Source: Tubiluchus corallicola
Taxonomy: Eukaryota; Priapulida; Priapulimorpha; Priapulimorphida; Tubiluchidae
Direction: 5' to 3'
Assembly: GCA_030141605.1 (NCBI GenBank)
Contig: JAQGDQ010000370.1
Coordinates: forward strand, 155,929-219,928
Length of the DNA: 64,000 nt
In this document: positions 23,301 to 56,100 of the stretch, piece by piece
Layout: every line of letters begins with the position of its first letter
Position numbering within the stretch: the first letter of the stretch is position 1
The notes under the pieces: model-generated
What the model was told of the DNA's origin: nothing
What the model saw: the letters and a program-made list of their open reading frames with translations, nothing else
Database searches by the model: none
Made by a program: the position numbers and the translations under genes

Positions 23301-24832
23301 TGCACATGCGTAGTACGTATTGTACAGTAATGTATAGATTTGATGAATTTTGCATAAAAAATCACAAAATGTATAAAAATATATTAAAAATATTAATTCT
23401 AACATTAAAAGAATATTATAAATCATAAAAAATTACCATTTACAGTAAGTAATGTATTTATTCGGCAAATGAATACACCCCAAAAACGAAATGTAGTACT
23501 TGCGCCCGCTTGAGATGCTACTTACCGACGTGAGATTGTACACAACACACGATTGGTTGATTGATTAATTTAAGTAAAGTTTTTTAAAAGGTACATGTAC
23601 AGTATGTGAAAAGTTATTAAGGGAATGAGAAAGGGCTATGTATAAGAGTGTGGGGATGGTTTATAAAGACTTATAATAATGTATAACTACTAAAATAAGT
23701 ATAGCGTCTACTTTGCGGAAATTCACTTATCACGGGTAGGCCACGGAACACCCGCGATAAGTGAGGGAACGCTGTACATTACAGCCATTACATCAGGTAT
23801 AAAGAATGATCCTTTTGGTAATTTATACTGCAAATGAAATGATGTGATATTCCACCTTCTCCACTAATTTGAAATAAAATCCCAGGGATATGTTTATCCA
23901 GCCTGAGCAGTCTCATTAACATCGTATCGCAAATTGCAGCTGTTAACACACGAGTTGGTCGAATCCTCGTTCATTGCTCGATTACCTAAAACTTAGAACA
24001 TTTGAAGTTTTACTTTCATCACTACGATCGCTTAATTAAAACTGAAAAAATATAAGTTAATCAGTGTGTAAACAGTCTGACACCGCAAATGCAGCATTCA
24101 TGCATTTTAGCGAGGGATAAACGAAGAGCTTGCAATTATTGTTAGTTTTCATACTGTACTCATACGTTAATCATTACTCATTAATTAACCTAGTCATTAT
24201 CCAGTTGGTAGCTAGCTTAAACAACTTGGGAACTTTAAACTCTTTAAATACATGTTTTCTATAAACCCTTTAAATACATGTTTTCTATAAACCCTTTAAA
24301 TACATGTTTTCTATAAACCCTTTAAGTACATTTTTTCTATAAAACCATTTAAATACATTTTTTCTATAAACCCTTTAAATACATTTTTTCTATAAACCCT
24401 TTAAGTACATGTTTTCTATAAACCATTTAAATACATTTTTTCTATAAACCCTTTAAATATATTTTTTCTATAAACCCTTTAAATACATTTTTTCTATAAA
24501 CCCTTTAAGTACGTGTTTTCTATAAACCATTTAAATACATGTTTTCTATAAACCATTTAAATACATTTTTTCTATAAACCCTTTAAATACATTTTTTCTA
24601 TAAACCCTTTAAATACATGTTTTCTATAAACCCTTTCAATACATTTTTTCTATAAACCCTTTCAATACATGTTTTCTAATGTCTGTGTATCTCGTCAAAC
24701 GTTTTGGCAATCTTTTTCCGCAAATTTCACAATCATCTTCGTTTGCTTTTCAGTTTGGAAGGTCGATTTGAAGATGAAAGTCTCCAGCAGTACCTTGACG
24801 ACATTCAGACTAAGAGGAGCTTTCAGTACTGA
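17639..24832 (+). CDS. POLR2D: DNA-directed RNA polymerase II subunit RPB4
   Basis: Four coding exons (17639-17705, 20655-20835, 22158-22253, 24754-24832) join in phase to 140 residues, close to the roughly 142 of vertebrate POLR2D. Recognisable RPB4 blocks are [60 protein letters not shown] and the C-terminal [15 protein letters not shown]4 pairs with RPB7 to form the Pol II stalk, which acts in transcription initiation and mRNA export in the nucleus. An acceptor just before the start (AG at 17630-17631) implies a 5' UTR intron whose first exon I could not place. The gene lies in the spacer between the arms of the inverted duplication. Introns 1 and 3 hold large minisatellites. A candidate AATAAA lies near 25790. 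Confidence 0.95.
18250..19425. repeat. 30-bp hairpin minisatellite in POLR2D intron 1
   Basis: About 39 units of a 30-bp repeat. Across each unit boundary ATATTGT-GGGT-ACAATAT forms a perfect 7-bp stem with a GGGT loop. Several units carry substitutions (GGGTGC, TTTTGT), and two have 1-2 bp deletions. The multiple-of-three period gives long spurious open frames on both strands. Confidence 0.95.
20210..20455. repeat. Compound (CTA/CTG)n, (AAT)n, (AAC)n trinucleotide tract
   Basis: Trinucleotide microsatellite in POLR2D intron 1, about 200 bp before exon 2. 19430-20210 upstream shows nothing recognisable. Confidence 0.9.
20655..20835 (+). CDS. POLR2D: POLR2D exon 2
   Basis: 181 nt, the conserved helical core ([16 protein letters not shown] and [20 protein letters not shown]). 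Donor GTACGT. Confidence 0.95.
21047..21549. mobile_element. hAT-like MITE with perfect 8-bp target duplication
   Basis: 503 bp, with termini CAGGGGTGTGCAAATT and complement. Both flanks read GTATAGTG, a perfect octamer target duplication typical of hAT transposition. It lies in POLR2D intron 2 and has no transposase. Confidence 0.92.
21682..21711 (+). promoter_or_regulatory. Two adjacent DR1-type nuclear receptor motifs
   Basis: AGGGTCAAAGGTC and AGGTCAAAGGTCG, four bases apart, match the DR1 consensus bound by HNF4/RXR-type receptors. They lie in POLR2D intron 2. A motif match only. Confidence 0.3.
22158..22253 (+). CDS. POLR2D: POLR2D exon 3
   Basis: 96 nt encoding [20 protein letters not shown] and EAKALIP, part of the RPB7-binding HRDC-like domain. 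Acceptor TTTTTTTGTGTAG, donor GTAAGT. Confidence 0.95.
22805..22995 (+). repeat. Dispersed repeat, partial copy
   Basis: Matches 3797-3990 with small indels, in POLR2D intron 3. No coding potential. Confidence 0.6.
23075..23112. mobile_element. hAT-like MITE end fragment (GGGAACCCT terminus)
   Basis: Shares AGGGAAATTTATTTTAAAAT with 58121-58140, then ends CTGTGGGAACCCT. This looks like a solo right end of the family at 57738. Confidence 0.5.
23217..23774. mobile_element. Tigger/pogo-like MITE
   Basis: The termini CAGTGTTCCCTCGCTACTTC and the right-end complement (AGTGAGGGAACGCTG, then TA) are typical of pogo-derived elements. POLR2D intron 3. Confidence 0.8.
24236..24680. repeat. 26-bp tandem array upstream of POLR2D last exon
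   Basis: About 17 units of a 26-bp motif (TTTAAATACATGTTTTCTAT plus AAACCC). It ends about 75 bp before the terminal exon acceptor, so it spans the region where branch points would be found. Confidence 0.95.
24754..24832 (+). CDS. POLR2D: POLR2D terminal exon
   Basis: 79 nt encoding [20 protein letters not shown], then KRSFQY and TGA. A 26-bp minisatellite ends about 75 bp before its acceptor (TTGCTTTTCAG). Confidence 0.95.
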
Positions 24833-25284
24833 AGCAAAAATGCTAAAGTTTGATTCCCATTGTAACTGTAATGTATTTTAATGCAGGTGGCGCCACTGAA
24901 GACTTGTTTGCTTCTCAATTCTGCCAGTAACAATTGCAGTGCAGTAAGAGTAAATGTGTGTAATTTTGTTTGCATGGGTGTAGCGCCATCTGTAGGTGAA
25001 ATGTGGGACTCGTTCGAAATGTGTAAATTTTGCAATGATGTCGGCGCGTGCGTGGACTCGAATCTACTAAGTTTGGAAACATGGTGCCCTCGTGGTTTCT
25101 GCTGAAAGAGAAGCAAAGTGTGGTCTAGCTTACACGCGATTTCGACACCATCGTTTGGCAGACATGGGATTACGATGTCAGCAACATTTCTGAAGAAGTT
25201 ATGCGTTATTTGTTGCAGATTCGACGTTTTTTAAAGTGGGCCAACTAGTTTATAATAACAACATTTTGAATTGTTCGATGCACC

Positions 25285-25705
25285 AAGCAGGTCCGGAACT
25301 AGATGTGGCAAGCAGGGGGGGAGAGGCGCAAAAATTTTCTGGGGGGGGAGGTATCCGAAGTGGTTAAATAATGGTTAAGCCAATTTTAACCCCTTTTATA
25401 CTGCATGCAGGCCTATAATTAGCATATGTGTAGGACAGCGTAGCGGACAAAGCAATAATGAGAAAATTAACTCTCAGTTAACCTAACGTTATTAATGTGC
25501 CTCTAACTAAATTGTTATTTACACAAATTCATCATACACAAGTTTTAAGAAAATAATCCACTGAAGCTACCAAACATTCACAATTCTAATTCATATTGAA
25601 AATGATTACATGCGAACTGCAATTTTCACTGCAAAAAAATTATTTGTCTGATTTTGCAGGGGGGGGGGCGCCCCCCCTGGCACCAAGTGACAGTTCCATA
25701 GGTGA
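25285..25705. mobile_element. Probable MITE with G-rich ends
   Basis: G-runs at 25315 and 25345 on the left and a GGGGGGGCGCCCCCC palindrome near 25665 on the right bracket AT-rich DNA. Tentative, downstream of POLR2D. Confidence 0.4.
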
Positions 25706-26068
25706 ATTTTCGAAACAGAATGGACTATAGACGGAATAGATTAGAAAAATTACATTTATGTCTGCAGAAATGTACAGATTGAGTGTAAATAAACTGTGCT
25801 CACACATGATCTGAAAAGCTTGTGTGCTGAATTATTGAATAGTTCTTTGAAATTTTTTGAATTTTTTTTTTGAAATTTTGGTACCGGATGTGCTCAATTT
25901 GGAAATAACTGGTGATGCTTATATTGGTAAAATTTAAGCAAAGTTTATGAATTTTCTTATTGTAGTTTGCAAGCTATACGAAGCTACATCGTACACTGTA
26001 TCTAAACTCGAATTTGAACAAGTATTATCACTCCAGGTTAGGTATGTGATTTGTTAGTGCACGTGTTC

Positions 26069-26537
26069 TTAACCCTTTCATACCCGTTGTATCCCATGGG
26101 AATACGAGAATATTTTCTGCCTTTAAGATTAATAAAATTTTAAAACTGACAGTTATTTGATCTGTTAATAGTTATTTTGATTTAAGCCAATAACAATAGA
26201 CTAAAAATGGTGATAAAATGGCAAACTAGAAAATTTACATAGCATAAAAAACTGCGCAAGGTACAGTACTATAGAGACGACTTTGTACTGATCTGCATAG
26301 CGTGCATACTAAATGTCTTAAATACTTTAAAAAATTATCAGCAGTTGCAAAATGAAGCACATTTTACGCTTCCATTGAATCCCAATGTATTCCGTGGGAT
26401 ACAGGTTATATTTACCACACGGGCACAGGTAGAAAAAAATAATTATTATGTGTAAACAAGATGGACATACTGAACAAAAGTACCAAGCGAAAAAAAATTT
26501 TCTTATTAAAAAAATAATTTGGGACTGAAAGGGTTAA
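26069..26537. mobile_element. piggyBac-like MITE, copy 1
   Basis: TTAA on both sides. Ends CCCTTTCATACCC and the complement of CCCTTTCAGTCCC. Two other copies are at 35579 and 59069. Confidence 0.88.
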
Positions 26538-27443
26538 CAGAAAAGACAGTAACTGTTAGTAATTAAATTGCATTATACTATCAATTTGACCAAGCAACGG
26601 CTCAGATTAACAATTTATTCCGTGTGGCTGTATCATTGATCATTGTCCAGTACATTGCATTATACTATCAATTTGACCAAGCAAAAGCCCACAGTAACAA
26701 GTTATTTCATGTGGCTGTATCATTGACCACTGTCCAGTAAGGCCACCTACATTTACAGTCAGCATTATTTTTGTTATTCTCATGATACAAATAACATAAA
26801 GCAACGAATCATTTTTGTGGTCCCACTGTGGTTAGCAATTAATGAAAAATGAATAATTTTTTCTACAGTATGGTGATTAATGAATAATTACATCTCAGTC
26901 TTTTAAGAACTGCGTATTTCATCTCATTTGGAGTGTTTAAGTAAAACAAAAAAAAACTAAAACAGATTTTACTTTGCGTTCCATAGTTTTATACTTCGCA
27001 TTGAAGTCAATTATATATTATAATGTCTAAAACAATATATTACAAAAATATTGTACACTAAAAGTTAAAGTAACAAAAACATATATATATATATATATGA
27101 ATCATCACGTAGCATATGTAGAATCTGCTATAAACTAGAAAAGTATCTAAATCATTAATTACAAAATCCTTTTACGTGATTTGGCAACACGAGGGGTTAC
27201 AACAATATAGTAACTTCCTACGGCAAAGTAAGTTTTTAAACAGCCTAATAACTTTTAATTTTGATTTTGTAAGTGCAAAAAATAAATGATGTTGAAAAGA
27301 GACTGGCTTCCTGACTTCAGTATGTTTACAAAACGGCCGCATCACTTAGAAAAATTGTATTTGCAATCTCGTTTCAGTGGACGATTAGATCGATGTGCGC
27401 TAGTTATAAAAACGGAATGTATGCTCTTTATCTTACAGAAATG

Positions 27444-27804
27444 CAGGGATGAGAATGACAAATTGCAAAAAACTCTGAAACAGGCCGGGGGTTTTGGGGC
27501 CACCTAGGCCCCCAATGGGGTTGAAATTGTAATATTGTGACCACAGAGTAAAAACTGTCTGCAATTGACGCAAATAACTCCGCACAATTGATTCTATATT
27601 TTTATACATAGAGATATACACGTGGTTACACTGATGTACGTGATGTAAACAAAGTGACGGCTTGCCACCTAGCGGTCAGTTTGTGAAATAATGTATTGGC
27701 TCCGTAAACATTTTCTCAACGAATTTACGCGATTTATAAAAATGGCACTACTGGTATTCCAAAAACTCGGAATTCCGCATATCCGCGCAAAATTCTCATC
27801 CCTG
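27444..27804 (+). mobile_element. hAT-like MITE, CAGGGATGAGAAT family, copy 2
   Basis: 361 bp, internally deleted relative to 500-bp copies. The flanks read CAGAAATG / CACAAATG, an 8-bp target duplication with one change. The orthologous left-arm site near 9140 is empty. Confidence 0.88.
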
Positions 27805-28640
27805 CACAAATGTATAAGATTTATAGATAAACGCACTTTGCCTGGCAAAAGATAGAGTTATGTATTTACTTAACAGGCTAAAAAAGCTGGCAGTGCCTAA
27901 AGAGTTATGCTAGTATAACTTTAAAAATGATGAAACCGGACTGTTGTCCTAAACGCACGACACCAATAAGTAGCAACAACTCTGCCATCTGTGAGCAAAA
28001 ATCTGCAGCTACTTGAGGTAACTAATCTCACACACGGGAGTAACTTCATTTGTACGGACAAAAATATCACGCAAATCAAAATAGCTAATGAGAAATCTAG
28101 CATTTTCCGATTTTCACACGACTAAAATTGCACACATAATTTGACAAAGCAAACAAATATATTAAAAACACTATCAACAAAAACGTTTTCTAATAAAACA
28201 ACAAAAAATATGAGATGAGCTGGAGCTCAGAAGTATGACAATTGCACAGCTGTTTGTTTAGCGTCGTTTAGCACCAAAGTCGACGGTGTGCGCTATTCTA
28301 AGACAGCGTCTCACTCTCGACACAAGTGTGATTACATCTCACCGATACAAAGACTATTAACACCTGAAAAGACTAACTACAAAAATGAACATCTCGAATC
28401 CCCTAGCAGTTTACATAGAACAGCTGGGATTTGCTCATATTCTCAGACCAAAGCTCTGATTGGCTATTTAGGACTGAAACAAATACAGCATTTCAGTTCA
28501 AATAAAGAAAACTGGTTATCAAATCTCTCTATCTAGAAGATATAAAAGTGACCTGTATAAATGTGGAATTGCACTTTCATTTCTATTGCGTCAATTTTGC
28601 AACATTTATAACTAGTAAGTCATAATAAGAGACCACCATC

Positions 28641-48557
<19,917 letters not shown>

Positions 48558-49200
48558 GGTGAGTAAACCCTGATTTCCATCTCTTGCACCAATCTCTCAT
48601 CCACTGAGTAGCTATCCAAAAGCACATCCTGGTCCAGTCATTCGTTGTTGGTTTACTCTCCTCCTCCTAATATACCGATGGGTATTAAAATTTGAGGTTT
48701 CTCCCACGCAGTTCTCAATCAAGTTTATCTTTGAAACTGTTGACATTATTTGTACTCACTAATGATTATGGTAATGAGTTCCACAGTATTACTTCGGCTT
48801 GTGAAAAACTATACCGATACTTTTCAGTATTCACCCTACGCTTTAACAGTTTTAACACTGTACCCACGTGTAATGCTTCTATTGAGTGTAAAAAACTGGC
48901 TTGCATTGATGTCAGTGATTAATTTAAAAGTGACCTGTACAGCTTTATATATAGTTTTAGAAATTGCAGTGCAGTTGTGGGCCGTGTCACAATGGTAAGG
49001 CTTACTGGATATATTTATGCAGTGTCCCAGAATTTTTAGTGATTCCAAGTTTTATGTTCATGTTTAATAATTATATGTACTCAACTTTCGTAATATTTGT
49101 AGGTTCGCAGAAAATGCAATGAGGACTTTAGTTCTCTTTAGAGATAACAGTCGTATTTTGTAGTATTTCTAGAGCTAATTTCTTTTTTTATTTCTGCCAG
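48558..49200. promoter_or_regulatory. Head-to-head intergenic region of CDF and POLN-like genes
   Basis: The minus-strand CDF mini-exon and the plus-strand POLN-like first coding exon are about 0.65 kb apart. The region is AT-rich with no TATA box I can defend. A donor-like ATG/GTAAGG near 48994 could end a POLN 5' UTR exon. A shared or bidirectional promoter is inferred from geometry only. Confidence 0.3.
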
Positions 49201-49359
49201 GGTCTTTGCTGAACCTGCTATAGTCATTTGCTGAACGTATTATGGAGTTGGGGTCCGTGTACAATGGTCTTTCAGAGAACGGAAAGATTGTATGGAACGC
49301 AATTTTAGATAGATATGCAAAGTCTGGCCAGCAGCCGCACAACGAGGTTACTTGTGCAG
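49201..49359 (+). CDS. POLN: POLN-like exon with start codon
   Basis: The coding part starts at 49242 and encodes MELGSVYNGLSENGKIVW and onward. It is 118 coding nt, ending one base into a codon. Donor GTATCA is non-ideal, but the phase matches the next exon exactly. Confidence 0.6.
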
Positions 49360-52300
49360 GTATCAATGCTCTTTTACTTACTAACCTTGGTCAAATTCCC
49401 CTGTTAATAAGACCCCTATATGAAAATACTATATATAATAATCATAATTACTGATTAATTGTATTGTTTTGTTTATATTTAGGTATCATCTAACTTTATC
49501 ATCTTTTTTCATAATTTGTATCATTTATACTGTTTTTATTATTATTTTTTCTTATTTGTTTTTGTTTTTATCTGCAGCCTCACCATTTATTTTTAATATA
49601 CTAATCTAATTATAAGACAGGGCAGGAGACTAGATGACCCTATGGTCCTTCCCTGCCCTGCTCCACGATTATAATTACGTAATATTTAAAAAACTTTTGA
49701 TGTGAAACTAATTGGAGAAAATAAATGTTCTATGTCTTTTAGCGATGTCAGCTAGAATCACATTGGCTGTATCTTGTCTTGAACTTACCATATGTCGCTA
49801 ACTTCACTACGGCCCTGAAAGCGCTCCATCTGTTTGACAACTACGATAAAAATCTCCAGAACTCCTCCAAATGTAGAAAGTCAAAAATTTCTTTATAGGC
49901 CTTTGATGTTCGATGACTTGGGCCTCAGAAATGTCATTTCTACTTGAGTTGATATTAATAATAGACTTCCCGACATTACATTTTTTTTCCGACCAACTAT
50001 TTATAAGGTGTCTTTGATGTAAGTCACACCTATATAATGAAGCAGGGATGAGAATTTCCCGCGGATACGCGGAATTCCGAGTTTTTGGAAGACCAGTAGT
50101 GCCATTTTTGTAAATCGCGTAAATTCGTTGAGAAAATTTTTACGGACCCGGTACATTGTTTCACAAGCTGACCGCTAGGTGGCAGGCCGTCACTTTGTTT
50201 ACATCACGTACATCAGTGTAACCACGTGTATATCTCTATGTATAAAAATATAGAATCAATTGTGCAGAGTTATTTGAGTCAATTGCAGACAGTTTTTATA
50301 TACTTTTGCATAGGAGTGGCCAGTACTTAGGCATTTTTGAGTCAATTAGGTATCATGTATCCTTGCTAGTTGGGTATTTTAAATTATGCATAAACAACGT
50401 AATTGATATTTTAAGTCCACTTAGAGGCTCTCTGTGGTCACAAAATTACAATTTGTTGCTGACTGCAACGGGGTCTTTGCCCCTTGAACCCCCATGGTGG
50501 CCTACACGGCCCTCAACCCCCCGGCCTGTTTCAGAGTTTTTTGCAATTTGTCATTCTCATCCCTGATAAATATGTATCATCCGTAAGTGTGATTGTTTTT
50601 TATCATACTTTTTATATGGGTAGTGTTCTCCTGGTCATTAAGTCAATCATTAGTTTTTTAAAATCTAAGTCATCGACTAAACGTTCGATCTATGCGATGC
50701 CTGAATATTATTATATTTGCTGATAAGTCGGTGACAGTGAAGTCAATTTTACTTTGCTTCTGTCTTGTTTCATTTTCTGTCTGCAATTTACATGTTTTGT
50801 TTAGCAAACAAGAAAAGTTACTATGAGCAGCTGTATAACAGTAGTTTTGGCACGAAAGAGAACAACGTTTTTGCTCAGGCGAGACAATCGTGTCGTCTTG
50901 CGGGTACACCAGCAGGGGTCAGTGTATCAGCTACTCAGACAAATATGGATAGCAAAATTTCTAGTGATTTGTCTGTTGAGTGTGCGGCAGGTACGTGGAA
51001 TTCCATTTCAATCCCTCGACTGTAATCTTAATTGACTTCTGTAGAGCTAAATTTCTGTTGCTCCTTCTGTGATGTAATTTTGAGTTAAATTTTTGAAACT
51101 GGTGCATAATAAGTTGGTCAGACTTTCGTTGCCATGGTTATGTTACATTTGTGTTTTCGTTTTCACCGATGACTTGAAGTAATCAATTGCTACGTACTTT
51201 TTCAAAACGTAATCGCAATCGTTCACCGAAGTTAAGCAATGTAGAGCCTGGTTAGTACTTGGATGGGTGACCACCTAGCAATACCAGGTGCTGTAGGCTT
51301 ACGGGATGCCCACACTATCTGGACACTAGGTGGAGGAGCGGCACAAGCAGCCCACGGCTAGAGGGCGGAGGAGGTCAAGTGACCCAACGGCCATGTGTAG
51401 AGGAGTAAACCTTCCAAATCAGGAGTGGAGCACCGAAGGCGGACCAGTGCAGCATGCTCACTGACTCCGGCAGCTCCTGCAGCCAACCTGGTGCCAAACG
51501 TATCGCTCCGCTTTCCTTTGGACTACACCAGGGAGGAAGAGAGGGAGTTGCTGTCTGGCCAACTCAGGATCTCCATACACCTTCCCCAAGCGTGCGCCCT
51601 GGAGACGTTCAAGGATCGGACTGCTCAGCCACAGTTGACGCTGCAGCTCCATCAATGTGATCAATAACTGACTCTCTTGGCGCACACTCCATTGTCTTCC
51701 GAGACAGAAGGATGCCAACAACAATCGCAACCTGTTGCAGTGACATCCTTGTCAGTCGACACTTTAGTTATATATTTTGTCTGTAATAATTTGAACAAAA
51801 CATTTTGGTGTTGGTTTATATCTCTGGTGTAATCATCACAGAAATATAAAGCAAGTAAAATATCATATATCCATGTAGGCAAAAAAAATGTATAACGAAA
51901 TCTGTAGACTGTCAAATTTATTTGTATTTAGCTATTTATTTACCTTAATTGTTTGCTATTAATTTAATTTTGATCTGTTTTCCTATTCAAATCTTTATTT
52001 TGTTCTAACAATATTTGCTCGCCATGCTGAAATTAGTAGACTCTCTATTTAGGGATGGCAGACTAGATGACCTTTTGGTCTTTCACCATCCCGCCCTTCT
52101 TTAATTTTTGTAAATCATTGTTATATACTATCTATGATTGTTATTTTGAAGGCAAAAAATAAATTATTATATTAATTGTTATATTAATATTCTTGGTATG
52201 GGCTTTATATATAAGATTCGAGGCTACAGCTTCGACGACGGCACCATTTGCGGTGATCTATATATCAAACGAAAGGTCTCGATCTAGTGTTATGCCATTG

Positions 52301-53136
52301 ATGGTTTATTTTTCGAATCGGGCCCACCGGGAGGGAAGGGGGGCAATTATTATTATTATACAGCCTTTTTGTTATAATTATCATTCACTTCTTTTAGAAG
52401 GTACATTTGGAGTAGCCAGTAGAGACCAGGTATCGGGACGATCTACAGTAGAGGGCAGCATACGTCGTCAGAAGACTAACACTTTACCCGCATTGATCGC
52501 AAGATATGATGATATTATGGATGTAGTAAAAAAAGAACCAGTAGAATTAGATAACGATCACGGCGATGTCATCGATATGAATACTGGACAATTGGAGGTG
52601 GTCAGTGATATGCTTTTGCCGAGATCTAGTAACTTAGCAACACCTCTACTCAGGTCCACCGATCACACACTTTCATTGGTTAAGACAAGTGAGCCAGCGA
52701 GGCTATCATTGACGGAAGCGAGAGGTCCCAATAAACCGACAGGCGATAATAATACGATGCCGTTGGTCAATGGTAGCAATCCGGGAATGGTCCAAGCTAA
52801 GAATCCAAGTATGTCACTGGTCAGATCGAGTAGTTGTGCAACACCACGGTGGAGCACGCCTAATGATTGTGAGACCGGTCGTCTCGAGACACCATCATCT
52901 TGTATAGCTGAGAAAGTAAAACAAATGAAGAACAAAGAAAAGTAGGTAAAAATTATGTTGCTGTTAATGAAAGATTCCCGCTATTGACAATGAAGAATAC
53001 GATGATTCAAACCGCCATTGTGGTTTATGTTGTGTTTTGCTCTTGTTTTTTAATTGTGGAATTTTTTTTATAATTTTTTATAGAATTAAGTTTGCATTAA
53101 TTAAACAAATTATATATGTATATTTATATTATATAT

Positions 53137-53199
<63 letters not shown>

Positions 53200-56100
53200 A
53201 CGTCGAAGCCGATACGGCTAAATCAGTGCAAATCAGATGTCCATGAAACCATCTCTTATCCACGACTTGAACCTTCTTGCGTATCCAAGCATCCGTCTTT
53301 CTTCATCGAGTTTTTCGGCACAGTTGTTGACTAGGGATCTCCATGCAGGACGGTCGTGAACTGCGAAAGGCAGCTTGTCCAACATTCCACCTTTCCTCAG
53401 AAAGAACTTCACCTTGTCCTTGAAGCGAAGGAGAGGACGACCAACACTGCGAGAGCCACTGGTTAGTTCTCCATGAAGAAGAGCCTTTGTCGGTCTCTTA
53501 TCGTTCATTCTGACCACATGCCCAAACCACCGAAGTTGAGCCTTAGTAAGCGTAACCTCGATATCTTCCATCTTGGCACGAGCCAGCACGTCTTCGTTTG
53601 GCACATAGTCGTCCCAGCGAATACGAAGGATGTGACGCAGATGTCTCTGCTGAACCGCACGAAGAGACCTGACCTGATCTTGATAGAGCGTCCACGTTTC
53701 CTGACCATAGGAAAGCTGCGGAATGATGCAATGCATGTACACCTGCAGTTTAGTGGCGATGGTAAGGTCATGGTTATCGAAGACACGTTTCCTCATACGG
53801 CCGAAAGAGCTGGCTGCAGCATTAATTCTTGCATGAAGCTCAGTATCCAATCGAGTATCTGAGCAGATGTAACTTCCGAGATATTTGAACCGTTGCACAC
53901 TTCCAAGCTGTTCTCCGTCAATGGTAAAATTGACACTGTCGCTAGAGCCGACACTCATTGTCTCAGTCTTCCTTTTGTTAATGCGCAGTCCCATTCTCTT
54001 TGCAGTTTCATTGTAAATGTCGATGAGATCCTGAAGGTCTTCCGGGTTGTCAGAGAAGATAGCTATGTCATCGGCATATTGCGCTTCACGCAGGAACATC
54101 ATTCGTGTCTTCGTCCTTGCTTTGAGTCGACGTAGGTCAAAAATGTCTCCATCATATCTGAATCGAACATGAATGCTCTTCGTCGAGCCAAGTCTGCCGA
54201 AGGCTACCTGCAAAAGGACTGCAGCGAAAAGTCCGAAAAGAGATGGAGCTAACTTGCAGCCTTGTTTCACACCGCTGTTGTATTCTACAGGATCACTAAG
54301 CTGGCCATTGACAGAGAGACGCGCTAGCATATCAGTGTGTAGAGCTTTTACCATACTTGTAAATCGATCCGGGCATCCACACTTTGAAAGCACCTTGTAC
54401 AGCAATTCGCGATTGACACTGTCAAAAGCCTTTGTAAAGTCGATAAAGGCAATATGCATTGATGTTCTATGCTCTCTCGTTTTCTCCATCAGCTGACGAA
54501 TCGTAAAAATACCATCAATGGTACTGCGATCCCGTCGATACCCTGACTGGGACTCTGGGTAGATACGCTCCAAAATCTTGTCCAGCCGAACGAGAAGAAT
54601 GTCTGCAAAAAGCTTTCCGACAACACTGAGTAAGGAAATGCCACGATAGTTACCGCAATCACTGCGATCACCCTTTTTGAACAAAATGGTGATGTTAGCA
54701 TTGACAAAGTCACGAGGCATATCACCAGTCCTCCAAATAACGTTGAAGAGCTCCAAAAGATGATTCTGGAGAGAAGCACCGCCATGGATGATAACCTCTG
54801 GTGGGACACCATCAGGTCCAGGGCTTTTCCGTCGCTTGATACGGCGAATAGAGTACTTGAGTTCCTCGAGGGTGACTAGTCCATCCATCTCGTCGATGAC
54901 TGGTAACTGAGGTATTTCCTATATATATATATACAGTAGTACCTCTGTTTTTGACCATAATTCGTTCCTAAAAAGTGTTTGAAAACCAATTTGTTTGAGT
55001 ACCGAATCATTTATTCCCATAAGGAATAATGTAAAAACAACTAATCCGTTCTGTAACATGACGGAATTTTGGTCTAAGAACTTCAAACAAAATATGCAAA
55101 TTGTTTAAACTCTATGGAGATCGTTACCTGATTAATTGCTAATAGGCAGTCTAGTGAACACTGGATATAACCTCAATGTCCAATCACCAAATGCAAATTA
55201 CCGTATTTTCCCGTGTATAAGAGACCTTTTTTTGCTCAGAATTTTCACTTTAAAAATAGGGGGTCTCTTATACATGGGAGTAAGTCTTTTCAATAAGATG
55301 CATAAATTGTGACACTAATGATTTTAAAGAAATAAGTGCTCTACAACTGTTTTGCGTGTCGCGTTCGACTATGAAGCGGTTGTAAGCAATACAAGCATCG
55401 TGACACAGGCATTATCTCCTCGTTTTCTCTTTTCCTGTTACAGGTTTGCAGGTACGCACTTTAATATATACCAGTACTCTATTTCTACAACACATTAACT
55501 GGTTTTATTTTGTTTTCAGTACCGCACTGAGTTGAAAAAAGTTGTACTCTACCCTCTAAAAATGTCCGTCTGAAAAAACTTTTCCAGAATTTTTGCCTAA
55601 AAATTGAAGGGGTCTCTTATACACAAGGGTCTCTTATACACGGGAAAATACGGTAATGCAAAACAGTAAATAATTACTTTACACAAAATAAACACTTTTG
55701 TAGGTTTATTGGAATTAAAGCTGCGTTCACATCATAAAATTTAAAGGATGTAAATAACAGTGAAATTTGTTGAACAAAATAAAGCTTTAATACGCTGACA
55801 AAACGGTTTTCTAATCAGAATTACCATTTATGAGAAACATACAGGGTGTGCACAAAGTAAAGCCCCATTCCCGAGGTTATGAAGGGATAGTAAGAAGGCA
55901 GATAGTAAAGGAAACTGCACCTATATGATTTAATGGTTTTTAGCACACATAAACACATGCAACATTTGAATTATATACTAACTACTTTGCCTTAATCAAG
56001 GATGTTCACTCTCACTATACTAGGTCTTCCAGTATGGGACACTATTTTCAAACACGATTTAACACAGCGTATGGCTTAAATACCTTACAGCACAGTGGAG

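Noticed and set aside
51210-51300. Functional 5S rRNA gene
   Set aside because: The 5' portion of 5S is missing and there is no terminator at the right place. The sequence runs on into SINE-like DNA.
51425-51730. Open frames in the GC-rich block after the 5S-like head
   Set aside because: Three overlapping frames on both strands with no family signature. This is more consistent with SINE body than with a gene.
53473-54812. Several plus-strand and alternative minus-strand open frames of 60-129 codons
   Set aside because: They are shadows of the antisense LINE reverse transcriptase frame.
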